Origin: JAAZLS01 sp964585925 | GTDB taxonomy: Bacteria; Bacillota; Dethiobacteria; DTU022 | Reading direction: 5' to 3' | DNA: 64,000 bases | Assembly: GCA_964585925.1 (NCBI GenBank) | Contig: CAZPFS010000001.1 | Location: 1 to 64,000 of the forward strand | In this document: positions 1 to 8,645 of the stretch, in pieces | Layout: each line of letters starts with the position of its first letter | Position numbering within the stretch: position 1 is the stretch's first letter | Position numbers and translations under genes: made by a program | The notes under the pieces: generated by a model | What the model was told of the DNA's origin: nothing | What the model saw: only the letters and a program-made list of their open reading frames with translations | Databases searched by the model: none

Positions 1-255
1 TAATGCTTAAAATTAGTAATTTCCAACTGATTTTTGCCTGCAACGCAAATGGCTCAAATGCAAAATAACTTGCCATGGCTGCTGTCCAGTGTTACAGTGT
101 TTATATCTGTATTTGCGCAGGTTGCAGGGGTGATCCCGGCTTATCAGGGGGTTAATGTAAAATCACAGACCCCGTTAAACGTCGCAAAAAATCACAACAG
201 GGCGACCATTGAAACCACAGGGGACATAACAAGAATTACACGGGGTGTTTCCTTT

Positions 256-1803
256 TTGAAAACATTACTCAGTTTATACCTGTTTACCTCGGTTACACTG
301 ACTCAGTATTTTGCCGCCTATTTTTTTTCAAAAGCCAAAACCAGCTACTGGAAAGCCTTTTCGGCATTGGCAGTATGTGTGAGTGTTTATTTATTCGGCT
401 ATCTGATGATCATCAACAGTAGCAATCTGCAGGTAATGATTTTTTGGAACCAGATTCAATATCTATGTTTGCCCTTTGTCTCTGTGCTGTGGTTTCTGGT
501 GGCGCTTCTTTATACCAAAACTATCTATACCTTGAAAAGCAGAATGACAATTTTGCTTTTTGTGGCGCCTGTGCTTACTTTTTTCATGCGACTCACCAAC
601 AACTGGCACCATCTTTTCTATAAAACGTGGGAGTTAAAACAGGCATTTGGAGGTTTTGCTCTCTCCATGGAGAGGGGTTGCTGGTACTATGTCAATATTT
701 GCGTTAGCGCACTGTATCTTCTTTGGTCCATTGTAATTTATTACCTGGGATATTACCGGAATAAGACTAGTTACAACAGGCCCCAATTCAGAGTTTTCCT
801 GTTTGCATCCCTGCTGCCGTTTATCGGGATCATATTCATTGTTTTTATCTTCCAGGAGCGAAACATTGACTATGTAGCTCTGGTGATACCTGCTTCCCTG
901 TGTATTGTCGCTTACGGTATTTTTAAATATGATTTCCTGGCTATCAAAACCCTGGCCAGGGAGACAATTTTTGAAAACAGTCCTGCTGCCATGGTGATCA
1001 TGGAACCGGGACCGAGAATAGTGGATTACAATAAGGCGGCTCGGGAGTTTTTTGGAAAACTGAACATTTCACTGGACAATCATTCCATCAAGCTTGACCT
1101 TCAAAAGCAACCCGAATTGTTGGGAATATTTAACAGCGAGTCATCGCGGGAATTGTCCCTGACCATTAACGGGGTAAAACGCCATTTTGAAATCAGCTCG
1201 GTTCCGTTGGACCATCTGCATGACCGAAACATGAGGCTGCTCAAATCGATCAACGATATTACAGATAATAAAAATGCCCAGGAAAAGTTACGGATGTTGG
1301 CCACTACCGACTCCCTGAGTGGACTTTATAATCAGGCAGAATTTTTGAAAGCCGCCCGGGCAGAATTTATACGGGCAAAAAACAGCGGGGAAATTTTCTC
1401 TTTTTTGATGATTGATCTGGATCATTTTAAAAGTATAAACGATACTTTCGGCCATGCTGCGGGCGATGAAGTAATTCGGAAAATTGGAGAAATAATCAAG
1501 GCCTGTTTTCGGAAAACCGATATCACCGGGCGCCTGGGGGGAGAGGAATTTGCGGTTGTTTTAAAAAATACATCTCTGGAGGAAGCAGTTAAGACTGCCA
1601 GGCAGTTTTTGGAAATGGTGGCCGGGACCACAATAACTCATGGCATGTATAAAATTGGATTGACCTTGAGCATTGGAGTGGCTACATCCAGTAGTGTTCC
1701 CGAAGGGGACAACGCTATTGAAAACATCTTAAAAAGAGCGGATGATGCTTTGTACAAAGCAAAAGCAAAAGGGCGAAATCGGGTCGAACCCTGGAATGAA
1801 TAG
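256..1803 (+). CDS. membrane diguanylate cyclase (7TM-PAS-GGDEF)
   Basis: Makes cyclic di-GMP from two GTP at the membrane. The N-terminal ~230 residues hold about seven hydrophobic segments of the type found at the N-terminus of membrane histidine kinases, followed by a PAS-like linker and a C-terminal GGDEF domain. The active-site motif is GGEEF (nt 1537-1551), preceded at the normal five-residue distance by an RKTD inhibitory I-site, so product feedback is expected. The frame is open back to nt 31, with a TTG at 34 and ATGs at 49 and 58, but none has a ribosome site. TTG 256 has GGGGTG seven bases upstream and begins directly at the first membrane helix, so I prefer it; a longer protein of up to 589 residues cannot be excluded. 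It faces the ogt gene, whose end lies 16 bp away. Confidence 0.85.
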   Translation: MKTLLSLYLFTSVTLTQYFAAYFFSKAKTSYWKAFSALAVCVSVYLFGYLMIINSSNLQVMIFWNQIQYLCLPFVSVLWFLVALLYTKTIYTLKSRMTILLFVAPVLTFFMRLTNNWHHLFYKTWELKQAFGGFALSMERGCWYYVNICVSALYLLWSIVIYYLGYYRNKTSYNRPQFRVFLFASLLPFIGIIFIVFIFQERNIDYVALVIPASLCIVAYGIFKYDFLAIKTLARETIFENSPAAMVIMEPGPRIVDYNKAAREFFGKLNISLDNHSIKLDLQKQPELLGIFNSESSRELSLTINGVKRHFEISSVPLDHLHDRNMRLLKSINDITDNKNAQEKLRMLATTDSLSGLYNQAEFLKAARAEFIRAKNSGEIFSFLMIDLDHFKSINDTFGHAAGDEVIRKIGEIIKACFRKTDITGRLGGEEFAVVLKNTSLEEAVKTARQFLEMVAGTTITHGMYKIGLTLSIGVATSSSVPEGDNAIENILKRADDALYKAKAKGRNRVEPWNE

Positions 1804-1819
1804 AGAATAGAGTCCAGGC

Positions 1820-2293
1820 CTAACCGGCATCACCACTGTATCGTTTTTCCAGTTCCAACAGATAGGCTTTCTTATCCAGCCCGCCGCCATAGCCTACCAG
1901 TTTACCGTCGAAACCGATTACTCTATGGCAGGGGACCACGATGGCAATGGGATTTTTGTTGTTAGCCATGCCTACGGCGCGCCCTGCTTTTTTATTGCCT
2001 ATTGCCTGTGCTACCTGGCCGTAACTTTTTGTGCAGCCATAGGGGATGTTTTGCAATGCTTCCCAGACCTTCAACTGAAAGGGGGTGCCGTTCAGAGACA
2101 GGGGCAGATTGAAGACCCTGCGCTTACCGTCGAGGTATTCGGTCAACTGGTCAACGGCCTTTTTTAGCAGTGCCGTTTCTTTCAAGACCGCATCGGCGGC
2201 GGCATCGGAAAAACAGATCTCGGTGATGGCCAGTCCGTTTTCGATGATCGATACCTTTCCCAGCGACGAATGATAAAAAAACATGGCGTTCAT
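1820..2293 (-). CDS. ogt: methylated-DNA--protein-cysteine methyltransferase
   Basis: Suicide repair protein that moves the alkyl group from O6-alkylguanine in DNA to its own cysteine. The 157-residue protein carries the invariant PCHRV active-site motif with the acceptor Cys at about residue 122, and the following VIGxxGxLxGYGGGL segment of the DNA-binding domain. The ATG at 2293 is preceded by AGGGGGTG eight bases upstream; the longer open frame to 2398 runs into fprA and is rejected. It is the second gene of a minus-strand pair, 35 bp after fprA, and is probably cotranscribed with it. Confidence 0.93.
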   Translation of the reverse strand: MNAMFFYHSSLGKVSIIENGLAITEICFSDAAADAVLKETALLKKAVDQLTEYLDGKRRVFNLPLSLNGTPFQLKVWEALQNIPYGCTKSYGQVAQAIGNKKAGRAVGMANNKNPIAIVVPCHRVIGFDGKLVGYGGGLDKKAYLLELEKRYSGDAG

Positions 2294-2328
2294 AAAAGCA
2301 CCCCCTGATTCAAGATGATTATCAGAAA

Positions 2329-3516
2329 CTACACACAAAGAGCCCTGGCAATATCTTCCGCCCTGTTCAGGCTTTCTTTTTCGGGATTCCAGTTGCATTT
2401 TATCTCCGGTTCCACCACATCAAAGCCCGCCTCCAAAAGCCTATCCCGAAGTATTTTTGTGCTTTCTCCGCTCCAGCCATAACATCCGAAAACGGCTGCC
2501 CTTTTGTTTTTGAATTTCAACTCCTTTAGAAACTCAAGCCATCCGCTGACGGAGGACAATATGTTTTGGCCTACCGTAGGAGAGCCCACCGCTACCGCTT
2601 TTGACTTAAACACTTCGGTCATAATGTCATTTTTATCTGCCTTGGAGATGTTGAAAATTTTCACCCTCATCTCGGGATACAGGCGATTTATTTCCGCGCC
2701 GATCCTGTGGGCAAGCTGCATGGTGCCTTCCCACATCGTGTCATAGGCGATTGTAATCTGGTTTTCCTGATAGTTCTGGGCCCATTCATAGTATTTTTCC
2801 ACTATTTGCATGGGGTTGTCCCTCCAGATGACTCCGTGGCTCGGGGCGATGATGTCGATCGGGAGGTTCAAGGACTGTACTTCTTCAACCTTCTTTTTGA
2901 CCAGCGGAGAAAACGGATTTAAGATGTTGGCGTAATACTTGAGGGCTTCCGCCCAGAGAAGGCAGATATCGGCCTGATCATTAAACAGCTCCTCCAGGGC
3001 ATAATGCTGGCCAAAAGCATCGTTTGAAAACAAGATGTTGTCCCCGGTGAGGTAAGTGGCCATGCTGTCCGGCCAGTGCAGCATTCTCATTTCAACAAAC
3101 ACAAGTTTTTTACCGTTGCCTATCTCCACCGAATCGCCGGTCTTTACTACTTGATAATGCCATTCCGGATGATGGAACTGGCCGGAAAGTGATTTGACTC
3201 CATTGGCGGTGCAATAAATGGGCGTATTGGGGATCTTCTCCATCAGATCCGGCAGCGCTCCGCTATGATCAATTTCACCGTGATTTGCTACAATGAAGTC
3301 TATTTTATTCAAATCGATTTCCCGGAAAAGGTTATCCACAAACTCGGCAGAATGGGGTTTCCATACGGTATCCACCAGCACCGTCTTTTCTTCTTGAATC
3401 AAATATGCATTTTGGCTTGAACCATTGTTTATGGAGTAATCGGCGCCGTGAAAGGTTTCCATCTCCCAATCCACCTTGCCTACCCAGTAAACATTGTTTT
3501 TGATCTTCCTTTTCAT
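2329..3516 (-). CDS. fprA: flavodiiron protein, O2/NO reductase
   Basis: Cytosolic flavodiiron protein that reduces O2 to water or NO to N2O to protect an anaerobe, usually fed by rubredoxin. The 395 residues match the family length. The N-terminal metallo-beta-lactamase-like half carries the diiron motif HxExDH at residues 79-84 (HGEIDH), a second segment with GDNILFSNDAFGQH, and a third ligand in SPSHGVIW. The C-terminal half is a flavodoxin domain that begins at IAYDTMWEGT. The ATG at 3516 has GGAGGG six bases upstream; the longer frame to 3576 lacks a site. It is the first gene of the fprA-ogt unit and has an extended -10 promoter near 3603-3611. Confidence 0.95.
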   Translation of the reverse strand: MKRKIKNNVYWVGKVDWEMETFHGADYSINNGSSQNAYLIQEEKTVLVDTVWKPHSAEFVDNLFREIDLNKIDFIVANHGEIDHSGALPDLMEKIPNTPIYCTANGVKSLSGQFHHPEWHYQVVKTGDSVEIGNGKKLVFVEMRMLHWPDSMATYLTGDNILFSNDAFGQHYALEELFNDQADICLLWAEALKYYANILNPFSPLVKKKVEEVQSLNLPIDIIAPSHGVIWRDNPMQIVEKYYEWAQNYQENQITIAYDTMWEGTMQLAHRIGAEINRLYPEMRVKIFNISKADKNDIMTEVFKSKAVAVGSPTVGQNILSSVSGWLEFLKELKFKNKRAAVFGCYGWSGESTKILRDRLLEAGFDVVEPEIKCNWNPEKESLNRAEDIARALCV

Positions 3517-3602
3517 TTTTTCCCTCCGAGCTAAGGTTTTTTGACATTTCAAGACTATCCAAGCGGGAAAAGACAATAATCGCCCTTTTCCCCTACTGGG
3601 TT

Positions 3603-3611
3603 ATTATATCA
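3603..3611 (-). promoter_or_regulatory. extended -10 promoter for fprA-ogt
   Basis: On the minus strand this reads TGATATAAT, a consensus -10 hexamer with the TGn extension. The -35 region at 17-bp spacing is weak. It lies about 85 bp upstream of the fprA start and is divergent from the leader at 3644. Confidence 0.55.
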
Positions 3612-3643
3612 AACTCTGACTATAAAGAAATCATCTGTCAATA

Positions 3644-3672
3644 TTGAAGTATTATTAATGTTGTAATAAAAT
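3644..3672 (+). promoter_or_regulatory. sigma-A promoter of the lipoprotein/ABC cluster
   Basis: TTGAAG (3644-3649), 17 bp, TAAAAT (3667-3672). Transcription would start near 3680, which puts the whole structured leader 3719-3871 in the transcript. AT-rich surroundings make other -10 choices possible. Confidence 0.5.
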
Positions 3673-3718
3673 AGCAGCAGAGGCAGTATATCTTAAAATT
3701 TGATAAATATTTCTTCGA

Positions 3719-3861
3719 CCTGCAGTATCTTCGGTGATCAGCCCTGATGCCATGAACTGCAGGCTGTAGGGTATGACTGGAAACGGTCATGCCTCCCATG
3801 GCGGAAAGAAGGAAATTGGCTAATGTCTCGTGACCTGTCACTATCCGCATGGGGGATGGTG
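3719..3861 (+). promoter_or_regulatory. structured leader RNA, candidate riboswitch (Moco/Tuco-like?)
   Basis: The 389-bp gap between fprA and the first lipoprotein gene holds a folded leader. CCTGCAG (3719-3725) pairs with CTGCAGG (3757-3763). ATGACT-GGAAAC-GGTCAT forms a hairpin at 3773-3790, followed by GCCTCCCATGGC and GGAAAG (3791-3807). CTCCCAT (3793-3799) can also pair with ATGGGGG (3849-3855). A small hairpin GTGA-CCTG-TCAC (3830-3841) shares bases with the following terminator, so the two folds exclude each other. The GGAAAC hairpin next to GCCTCC...GGC..AAAG reminds me of the molybdenum-cofactor riboswitch, and the genes downstream fit a Mo/W or metal role. The class is a guess from memory; the switch-like architecture is what the sequence shows. 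Confidence 0.45.
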
Positions 3862-3871
3862 ATTTTTATTT
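3839..3871 (+). terminator. intrinsic terminator inside the leader
   Basis: CACTATCC (3839-3846) pairs with GGATGGTG (3854-3861), one G-T wobble, seven-base loop, then ATTTTTATTTT. It sits before the ribosome site of the first lipoprotein gene, so it can only act as an attenuator. Its 5' arm overlaps a leader hairpin. Confidence 0.6.
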
Positions 3872-3905
3872 TAAACATATTTTAGATATAAGGGAGGATG
3901 AAGAC

Positions 3906-4451
3906 TTGAAACAATTGAGGATGTGGCTCGCGGTTTTGCTGGTAACGGTGTTTGCACTGGTTCTGGTGGCCGGCTGCGGGCCGGCGGAACAAGACGCGCC
4001 GGAGGCAGACAGGGATCAGGAGGAAGAGGCGCCACCTCCGGAAAATCCCGCGGATAATGAACCCGATGTTAATCCTGTGGAGTCGGCCTGGGAGATTACC
4101 GTGACCGGTCCCGGGGGAGAAATGGCAGTAGCCATTGAGGCGATTAAGGCTTTGCCGGTAACCACAATAAATGCGCAGAAGAAGGAAGAAACCTTTGAGT
4201 ATTCAGGCGCTTTGCTCAGCGCCGTCCTGAAAGAAGCCGGGATTACAGAGGCGGCAAAGGTTTCCTTGGTAGCTGCAGATGGTTACGCCTCCGAGATCAG
4301 CGGAGAGGTGGCTTTTTCGGATAACACGATCCTGGCCTACCGGGAAAGTGGAGCGGATCTAGATCCCAAGTCTGCGCCGATCATGCTGGTGACCATCGAT
4401 GATACCCCCAAGACCTGGGTGGGTCAATTGGTTTCTATTATTGTAGAGTAG
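3906..4451 (+). CDS. lipoprotein with sulfite-oxidase-like (molybdopterin-type) domain
   Basis: A 181-residue secreted lipoprotein: hydrophobic signal, lipobox VAGC, an acidic Pro/Glu-rich linker, then a domain of about 115 residues. That domain has the pattern of the sulfite-oxidase/molybdopterin-binding fold: YSGALLSAVLKEAG, then VAADGYxxEI, then ILAYxxSG, and a closing WVGQL. It has no cysteine apart from the lipobox, so the usual Mo ligand is absent and an enzyme role is unlikely. The start is TTG 3906 with GGGAGG nine bases upstream; ATG 3921 is an alternative. It is the first gene after the riboswitch-like leader and clearly resembles the lipoprotein at 10630. A sensing or ligand-binding role is inference. 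Confidence 0.75.
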   Translation: MKQLRMWLAVLLVTVFALVLVAGCGPAEQDAPEADRDQEEEAPPPENPADNEPDVNPVESAWEITVTGPGGEMAVAIEAIKALPVTTINAQKKEETFEYSGALLSAVLKEAGITEAAKVSLVAADGYASEISGEVAFSDNTILAYRESGADLDPKSAPIMLVTIDDTPKTWVGQLVSIIVE

Positions 4452-4460
4452 GTATTTGTT

Positions 4461-4489
4461 GCCCGCGCCCATTGAGCGCGGGCGTTTTT
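4461..4489 (+). terminator. intrinsic terminator
   Basis: GCCCGCGC (4461-4468) and GCGCGGGC (4476-4483) form a perfect 8-bp stem with a seven-base loop, followed by GTTTTTG. It separates the first lipoprotein gene from the rest of the cluster, so downstream genes depend on read-through or on another promoter. Confidence 0.85.
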
Positions 4490-4537
4490 GAATTGAAACG
4501 TGATTTTCGGGCCGGCCCGGCTCTATAGGTTACCTAA

Positions 4538-4566
4538 ATACCGCCGGGCAGCGCCTCCGGCGGTAT
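4538..4566 (+). repeat. 10-bp inverted repeat upstream of lipoprotein gene
   Basis: ATACCGCCGG (4538-4547) and CCGGCGGTAT (4557-4566) are perfect inverted arms with a nine-base spacer and no T run. It may be an RNA hairpin or an operator in the leader of the gene at 4652. Confidence 0.5.
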
Positions 4567-4651
4567 TGCTTGGAGGATCGGCCATGCATGGAATTGCCCC
4601 CAAACATGCTTTGGAATAGATTGACGCAATATTTTTAGGAGGGACAACTTG

Positions 4652-5614
4652 ATGAAAAAGGTATTGCTGGGGCTGTTGATTACGGCTTTTTTACTATCTG
4701 CGGCTTCCTGTGTCGGCGGAGTCTCCACTCCGACGGCGGATCCCAACGCCCCGTCCAATCCGGAGGAAGAGTATGAACGCGAGGATCTGTTTGTTTACAT
4801 CGATGGCCGGGCTTTAAAAGAAGACGGCTATAAATACAATGATCTTAAAAAATTCATGACGGGCCGGGAAATCGGCGGACAGTACTATTTTGGCGCCTAT
4901 CTGCCCCAGATCACAAAAGAAAATCTTTCATCGGTTAAGGGAGCCTTTTTGGAGGCCGGCGACGGCTATGTTTGCTATGTTCCGGAGATCGACGGTCTGT
5001 TTGTAGCCGCCTACGCCTCCGAGAATGGGGAATTCCAGTCCATAAACCGCGATGGAAATCATCAGTACGATGGCGTCCTCGAAGATGGTTTTGTAAATAA
5101 GGGGCTGAACAGAATTTACCTTGTTTCCACCTCCTCTGAATTTACGGTGGAAATACAGAAAAATGGCCAAACGATAGGCGAACTGGGCCTGGGGGACTTT
5201 ATGACAAAGACACCGCTGGGCGAGCAAAAGATTTCCACAGCCATGTTCGACGGTTCTTTCATGTATGACGGCGGCGCCTCCACCTACAAGGGCCGCTTTC
5301 TGGGGATTAGCTACCGGGCCATGCTGGCCAAGCTGGCTGCCCTGGATATGGATCTTTCAGGCAACATCACCGAGGTGGAATACTATGGCACCAACGGTCT
5401 GGGCAAGGAGGGCAAAAACCTGGAATATTCCATCACTGAGGGCGACGACAAATACTTCGGCTCAGTGGATTTCAGCTGTATGTTCGACGGCCGAACCTTC
5501 AACGATGTCTCCGCCGGTTGCCCCTTGGGCCTGACCGCCTTCATCAATGGCACCGGAGGACGCTGGATGACTCACAACCTGAGTGTGATCAATTTTATTG
5601 TGGAACAGCCTTAA
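4652..5614 (+). CDS. lipoprotein, unknown; possible remote molybdopterin-fold domains
   Basis: A 320-residue lipoprotein. The signal peptide MKKVLLGLL... ends in a SAASC lipobox, followed by an Asp/Pro/Glu linker. The body is soluble and extracytoplasmic. Around residues 205-250 the pattern YKGRFLGISYRAMLAKLA followed by ITEVEYYGTNGL recalls the Y-G-LL-G-v-A-DGY pattern of the neighbouring sulfite-oxidase-like lipoproteins, but this likeness is weak. Cysteines occur in DGYVCYV, FSCMF and AGCPLG. ATG 4652 is preceded by AGGAGGG eight bases upstream; a TTG lies directly before it in frame. It is 25 bp ahead of the ABC binding protein gene. Function unknown; a ligand-capturing role is inferred from context. 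Confidence 0.7.
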   Translation: MKKVLLGLLITAFLLSAASCVGGVSTPTADPNAPSNPEEEYEREDLFVYIDGRALKEDGYKYNDLKKFMTGREIGGQYYFGAYLPQITKENLSSVKGAFLEAGDGYVCYVPEIDGLFVAAYASENGEFQSINRDGNHQYDGVLEDGFVNKGLNRIYLVSTSSEFTVEIQKNGQTIGELGLGDFMTKTPLGEQKISTAMFDGSFMYDGGASTYKGRFLGISYRAMLAKLAALDMDLSGNITEVEYYGTNGLGKEGKNLEYSITEGDDKYFGSVDFSCMFDGRTFNDVSAGCPLGLTAFINGTGGRWMTHNLSVINFIVEQP

Positions 5615-5639
5615 AAGAAAAACTTAAGGAAGATGCGCA

Positions 5640-6782
5640 ATGGCAAAAAAAATTATCGGTTTAATGTTGATCGGCACCATCTGGTTATCCTTGAGCGGTT
5701 GCGGGATCGGTGGCTCGGTCAGCGGCGGGGGGAATACCCGGCAGATCGTCGATCTGGCTGAGCGCCGGGTGGAGGTTCCGGCCAACCCTTCCCGAATTGC
5801 GGCTATGACCGGTCCCTCCTATGAAATGGTCTTTATGCTCGGCGGGCAGGACCGGATTGCCATGACCAAGAGCGGGCATACCACCAATTACCCGCTGGCT
5901 TTGCTGACCAATCCCGATCTGGCCAATTATGCGGGTATCGGCGCCAATCCCAGCTCGGCGGTAAATATCGAGGACTATCTGCGCCGGGATGTGGATATGG
6001 TGATCTACTACAACAACAATAACGAGCTCAAGAAGTTTGAGGCGGTGGGCGTCCCGGCGGTTGTCCTGACCCTGAATGTTCCCCTGAGATCACTGGAAGA
6101 GGTGAGGGGACAATCCCTCGACGAATTCATCGACGATTCCACCATCGCCGTGAATACCTTGGCCGATATTCTAGGGGGCGATTCCCCGGCCAAGGCTGAG
6201 AAGTGGACCGAGTATTGCCGGGAGAAGCTTTCCATGCTCTATGAGCGGACCCGCGATCTGAGCGATGATCAGCGACCCACTGTTTTTTGGGGGAATACCT
6301 GGGGGGAAAATATTCTGGCTTCTTACCCGCTGAACAACCGCTATTACGAGATTTGGCTCTGTGGGGGAGAACTGGTCGGCCCGATCAGCGGCACGGGCAA
6401 TTTCCCCGAGGTTACCAAGGAGCAGCTTTTTGAATGGGACCCGCAGATCATTCTGGTGGACAACCATGGAAATTGTCCCGAACTGGTGATCAAGAGCATG
6501 TACAAAGAAGGTTCTCTTTGGGCTCCTTTGAAGGCTGTGAAAAACCAGGAGTTGCACCGCATCCCGGCCGGCGTTTTCTTCCTCGACAAGGGGACCACCA
6601 CGACCTTGATGATGCTCTGGCTGGCGACCATTGTCCAACCTGAAGTATTTGCCGATGTGGACATTATTGAGGAAATCAAGTACTACTACCGAGAATTTTA
6701 CAACTATGAGCTGACCGATGAGCTGGCGCAGAAGGTGCTCGAAGGCTGGTATGAAAGAATCGGTGACGAACCGGATCTATGA
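5640..6782 (+). CDS. ABC transporter substrate-binding lipoprotein (FepB/BtuF/TroA-like)
   Basis: Captures a metal chelate or oxyanion outside the membrane for the importer encoded next. The 380-residue protein has a signal peptide with lipobox LSGC, then a class III periplasmic-binding fold: RQIVDLAERRVEVPANPSRIAAM, the family's usual opening, VDMVIYYNNN in the first lobe, and ILVDNHGNCPEL in the second. Its stop overlaps the permease start by four bases (ATGA). Family members carry ferric siderophores, haem, cobalamin, or, in MolBCA-type systems, molybdate/tungstate. The substrate is not readable from the sequence. Confidence 0.88.
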   Translation: MAKKIIGLMLIGTIWLSLSGCGIGGSVSGGGNTRQIVDLAERRVEVPANPSRIAAMTGPSYEMVFMLGGQDRIAMTKSGHTTNYPLALLTNPDLANYAGIGANPSSAVNIEDYLRRDVDMVIYYNNNNELKKFEAVGVPAVVLTLNVPLRSLEEVRGQSLDEFIDDSTIAVNTLADILGGDSPAKAEKWTEYCREKLSMLYERTRDLSDDQRPTVFWGNTWGENILASYPLNNRYYEIWLCGGELVGPISGTGNFPEVTKEQLFEWDPQIILVDNHGNCPELVIKSMYKEGSLWAPLKAVKNQELHRIPAGVFFLDKGTTTTLMMLWLATIVQPEVFADVDIIEEIKYYYREFYNYELTDELAQKVLEGWYERIGDEPDL

Positions 6783-7840
6783 TCAGAAACCCGTCAATTA
6801 CACCAGGCAATATAAAATATGTCGAGCCCAAGCCGACCAGACTAAAATGGGTTCTGATGATTGTTTTTCCGACCTTGCTTTTCACCGTCTCCCTTTTTCT
6901 GGGCAGGTACCATATCTTGCCGCTGCAGGTTTTTCACATTTTAGGACAGAAACTCTTCCACCTGCCCATTGAAAGCTATTGGACTGAGACCGCGGAAATG
7001 GTGCTGATTAGGGTGCGCCTGCCGCGGGCAATCATGGCCGCCCTGGTGGGGGCCGGACTTTCCATGTCGGGAGCATCTTTCCAGGGGATGTTTCAAAACC
7101 CCCTGGTCAGCCCCTTTATCCTCGGCGTTTCCGCCGGGGCCAGTTTCGGAGCGGCCATCGGGCTGGTTTTGGAACTTCCCGCCTTGGGCATTCAGGGGCT
7201 TTCTTTCCTTTTCGGGATCATCGCGGTGGCCATCACTTACTTTATGGCCCACATCTACAAAGTCACCCCCATCTTGATGCTGGTCTTGTCGGGGATGGTG
7301 GTCTCGGCCTTCTTCCAGGCCATGTTGTCGCTGATCAAGTTTGTGGCCGATGATGAAGAAAAGCTGCCGGCAATCACCTTCTGGCTGATGGGCAGCCTGG
7401 GCAGCGTTGGCCTTCAGGACCTGACCATTGCTACCCTGCCGATTATCTGCTCCATTGTCTTGCTCTATTTGCTGCGCTGGAAGCTCAATGTGCTTTCCAT
7501 GGGCGATCGGGAATCCCGGGCCCTGGGCATCAACAACGAGCTCTTGAAAACACTGATCATCATCTGCACCACTATCATCACCTCCACCGCCGTGGCTTTC
7601 TGCGGCATTATCGGCTGGGTGGGGCAGGTGATCCCCCACTTTTGCCGGATGATCGTGGGGCCCGATCACAAGGTATTGATTCCGGCCACCCTGATGGTGG
7701 GAGCGGGCTATCTGATCCTGATCGACAATCTCTGCCGGTTGCTGACCCCCAACGAGATCCCTTTGGGAATATTGACGGCAGTCATCGGGGCGCCGGTTTT
7801 TGCCTACCTGCTGCGCAAGACCAAAGGGGGGTGGAACTGA
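6779..7840 (+). CDS. FecCD-family ABC permease
   Basis: Membrane channel subunit of the importer, 353 residues with about nine or ten hydrophobic helices. The FecCD signature is clear: VRLPRAIMAALVGAGLSMSG, then FQNPLVSPFILGVSAGASFGA, and near the C-terminus FCGIIGWVGQVIPHFCRMIVGPDH, the loop that docks on the ATPase. It starts four bases inside the binding-protein gene and ends ten bases into the ATPase gene, so the three are translationally coupled. Confidence 0.93.
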   Translation: MIRNPSITPGNIKYVEPKPTRLKWVLMIVFPTLLFTVSLFLGRYHILPLQVFHILGQKLFHLPIESYWTETAEMVLIRVRLPRAIMAALVGAGLSMSGASFQGMFQNPLVSPFILGVSAGASFGAAIGLVLELPALGIQGLSFLFGIIAVAITYFMAHIYKVTPILMLVLSGMVVSAFFQAMLSLIKFVADDEEKLPAITFWLMGSLGSVGLQDLTIATLPIICSIVLLYLLRWKLNVLSMGDRESRALGINNELLKTLIIICTTIITSTAVAFCGIIGWVGQVIPHFCRMIVGPDHKVLIPATLMVGAGYLILIDNLCRLLTPNEIPLGILTAVIGAPVFAYLLRKTKGGWN

Positions 7841-8625
7841 TCAGCGTAAAACTTTCAATTAAAAATGCCTCTTTCGGTTACAATGGCCGGGAACCGGTCT
7901 GGGAAAATATCAACCTGGAGGTCAGGGAAGGAGAATGTCTCTGCCTCCTCGGGCCCAACGGGTGCGGCAAAACAACGCTTTTCAACTGTATTGCCGGCAC
8001 TTACGCTCTGAACTCCGGATCCATCCGCATCAACAGGAAGAATGTTCATGATTTCTCGATCCATGAGCTGGCCCGGACCATGGGTATTGTCTTCCAGGAT
8101 CACGTGGCTCCTTTTCCCTATTCATCCTTGGAGGTAGTGCGCATGGGGCGTACGCCCCACCTGGGAATGTTCGAAAGTCCCTCGAAACAGGATACGCAGA
8201 TGGCCTACCGGGTGATGAATGAGCTGGGGATCGCCCATTTGGCGGAAAAGAGCTATACCCACATTTCAGGCGGCGAGCGCCAACTGGTGCTGATCGCGCG
8301 CACTTTATGCCAGGAACCGGAGATCATTTTATTTGATGAACCCACCTCTCATCTGGATTTCAAAAATCAGGCCATGATTTTGCAGACCATCAAACGACTC
8401 TCCGGACAGGGCATGACCATAGTGCTGACCAGCCATTTTCCCAACCATGTCTGGAAGATTGGGACCGCGGTGGCCATGCTGGGCAACCGGCACCTGGTGG
8501 CCCAGGGGCCGGTGGAAAAGGTGATGACGGAGGAAAATTTAAGCGAAACCTACGGGGTGGCCGTTAAAATTTATAAAGCCGTCTCCGGAGGCGGATCCAT
8601 GCGCTATTGCGAACCGGATCTATAA
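7831..8625 (+). CDS. FecE/BtuD-type ABC transporter ATPase
   Basis: Energises the FecCD-type importer. 264 residues with Walker A GPNGCGKT at 41-48, Q-loop region IVFQDH, signature SGGERQ at 146-151, Walker B with LFDEP (D169, E170) and the switch His in LTSHF. The start is GTG 7831, preceded by AAAGGGGG and overlapping the permease stop; the longer open frame from 7642 lies wholly within the permease gene and is rejected. Confidence 0.94.
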   Translation: MELISVKLSIKNASFGYNGREPVWENINLEVREGECLCLLGPNGCGKTTLFNCIAGTYALNSGSIRINRKNVHDFSIHELARTMGIVFQDHVAPFPYSSLEVVRMGRTPHLGMFESPSKQDTQMAYRVMNELGIAHLAEKSYTHISGGERQLVLIARTLCQEPEIILFDEPTSHLDFKNQAMILQTIKRLSGQGMTIVLTSHFPNHVWKIGTAVAMLGNRHLVAQGPVEKVMTEENLSETYGVAVKIYKAVSGGGSMRYCEPDL

Positions 8626-8645
8626 TTTATCTGGGAGGGTTAAAC

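Noticed and set aside
3638..3850. 70-residue minus-strand open frame
   Set aside because: Covers the structured leader on the opposite strand, has no ribosome site and no protein-like pattern.
6941..7669. 242-residue minus-strand open frame
   Set aside because: Lies wholly antisense to the FecCD permease, has low-complexity His/Gln/Gly-rich content and no ribosome site.
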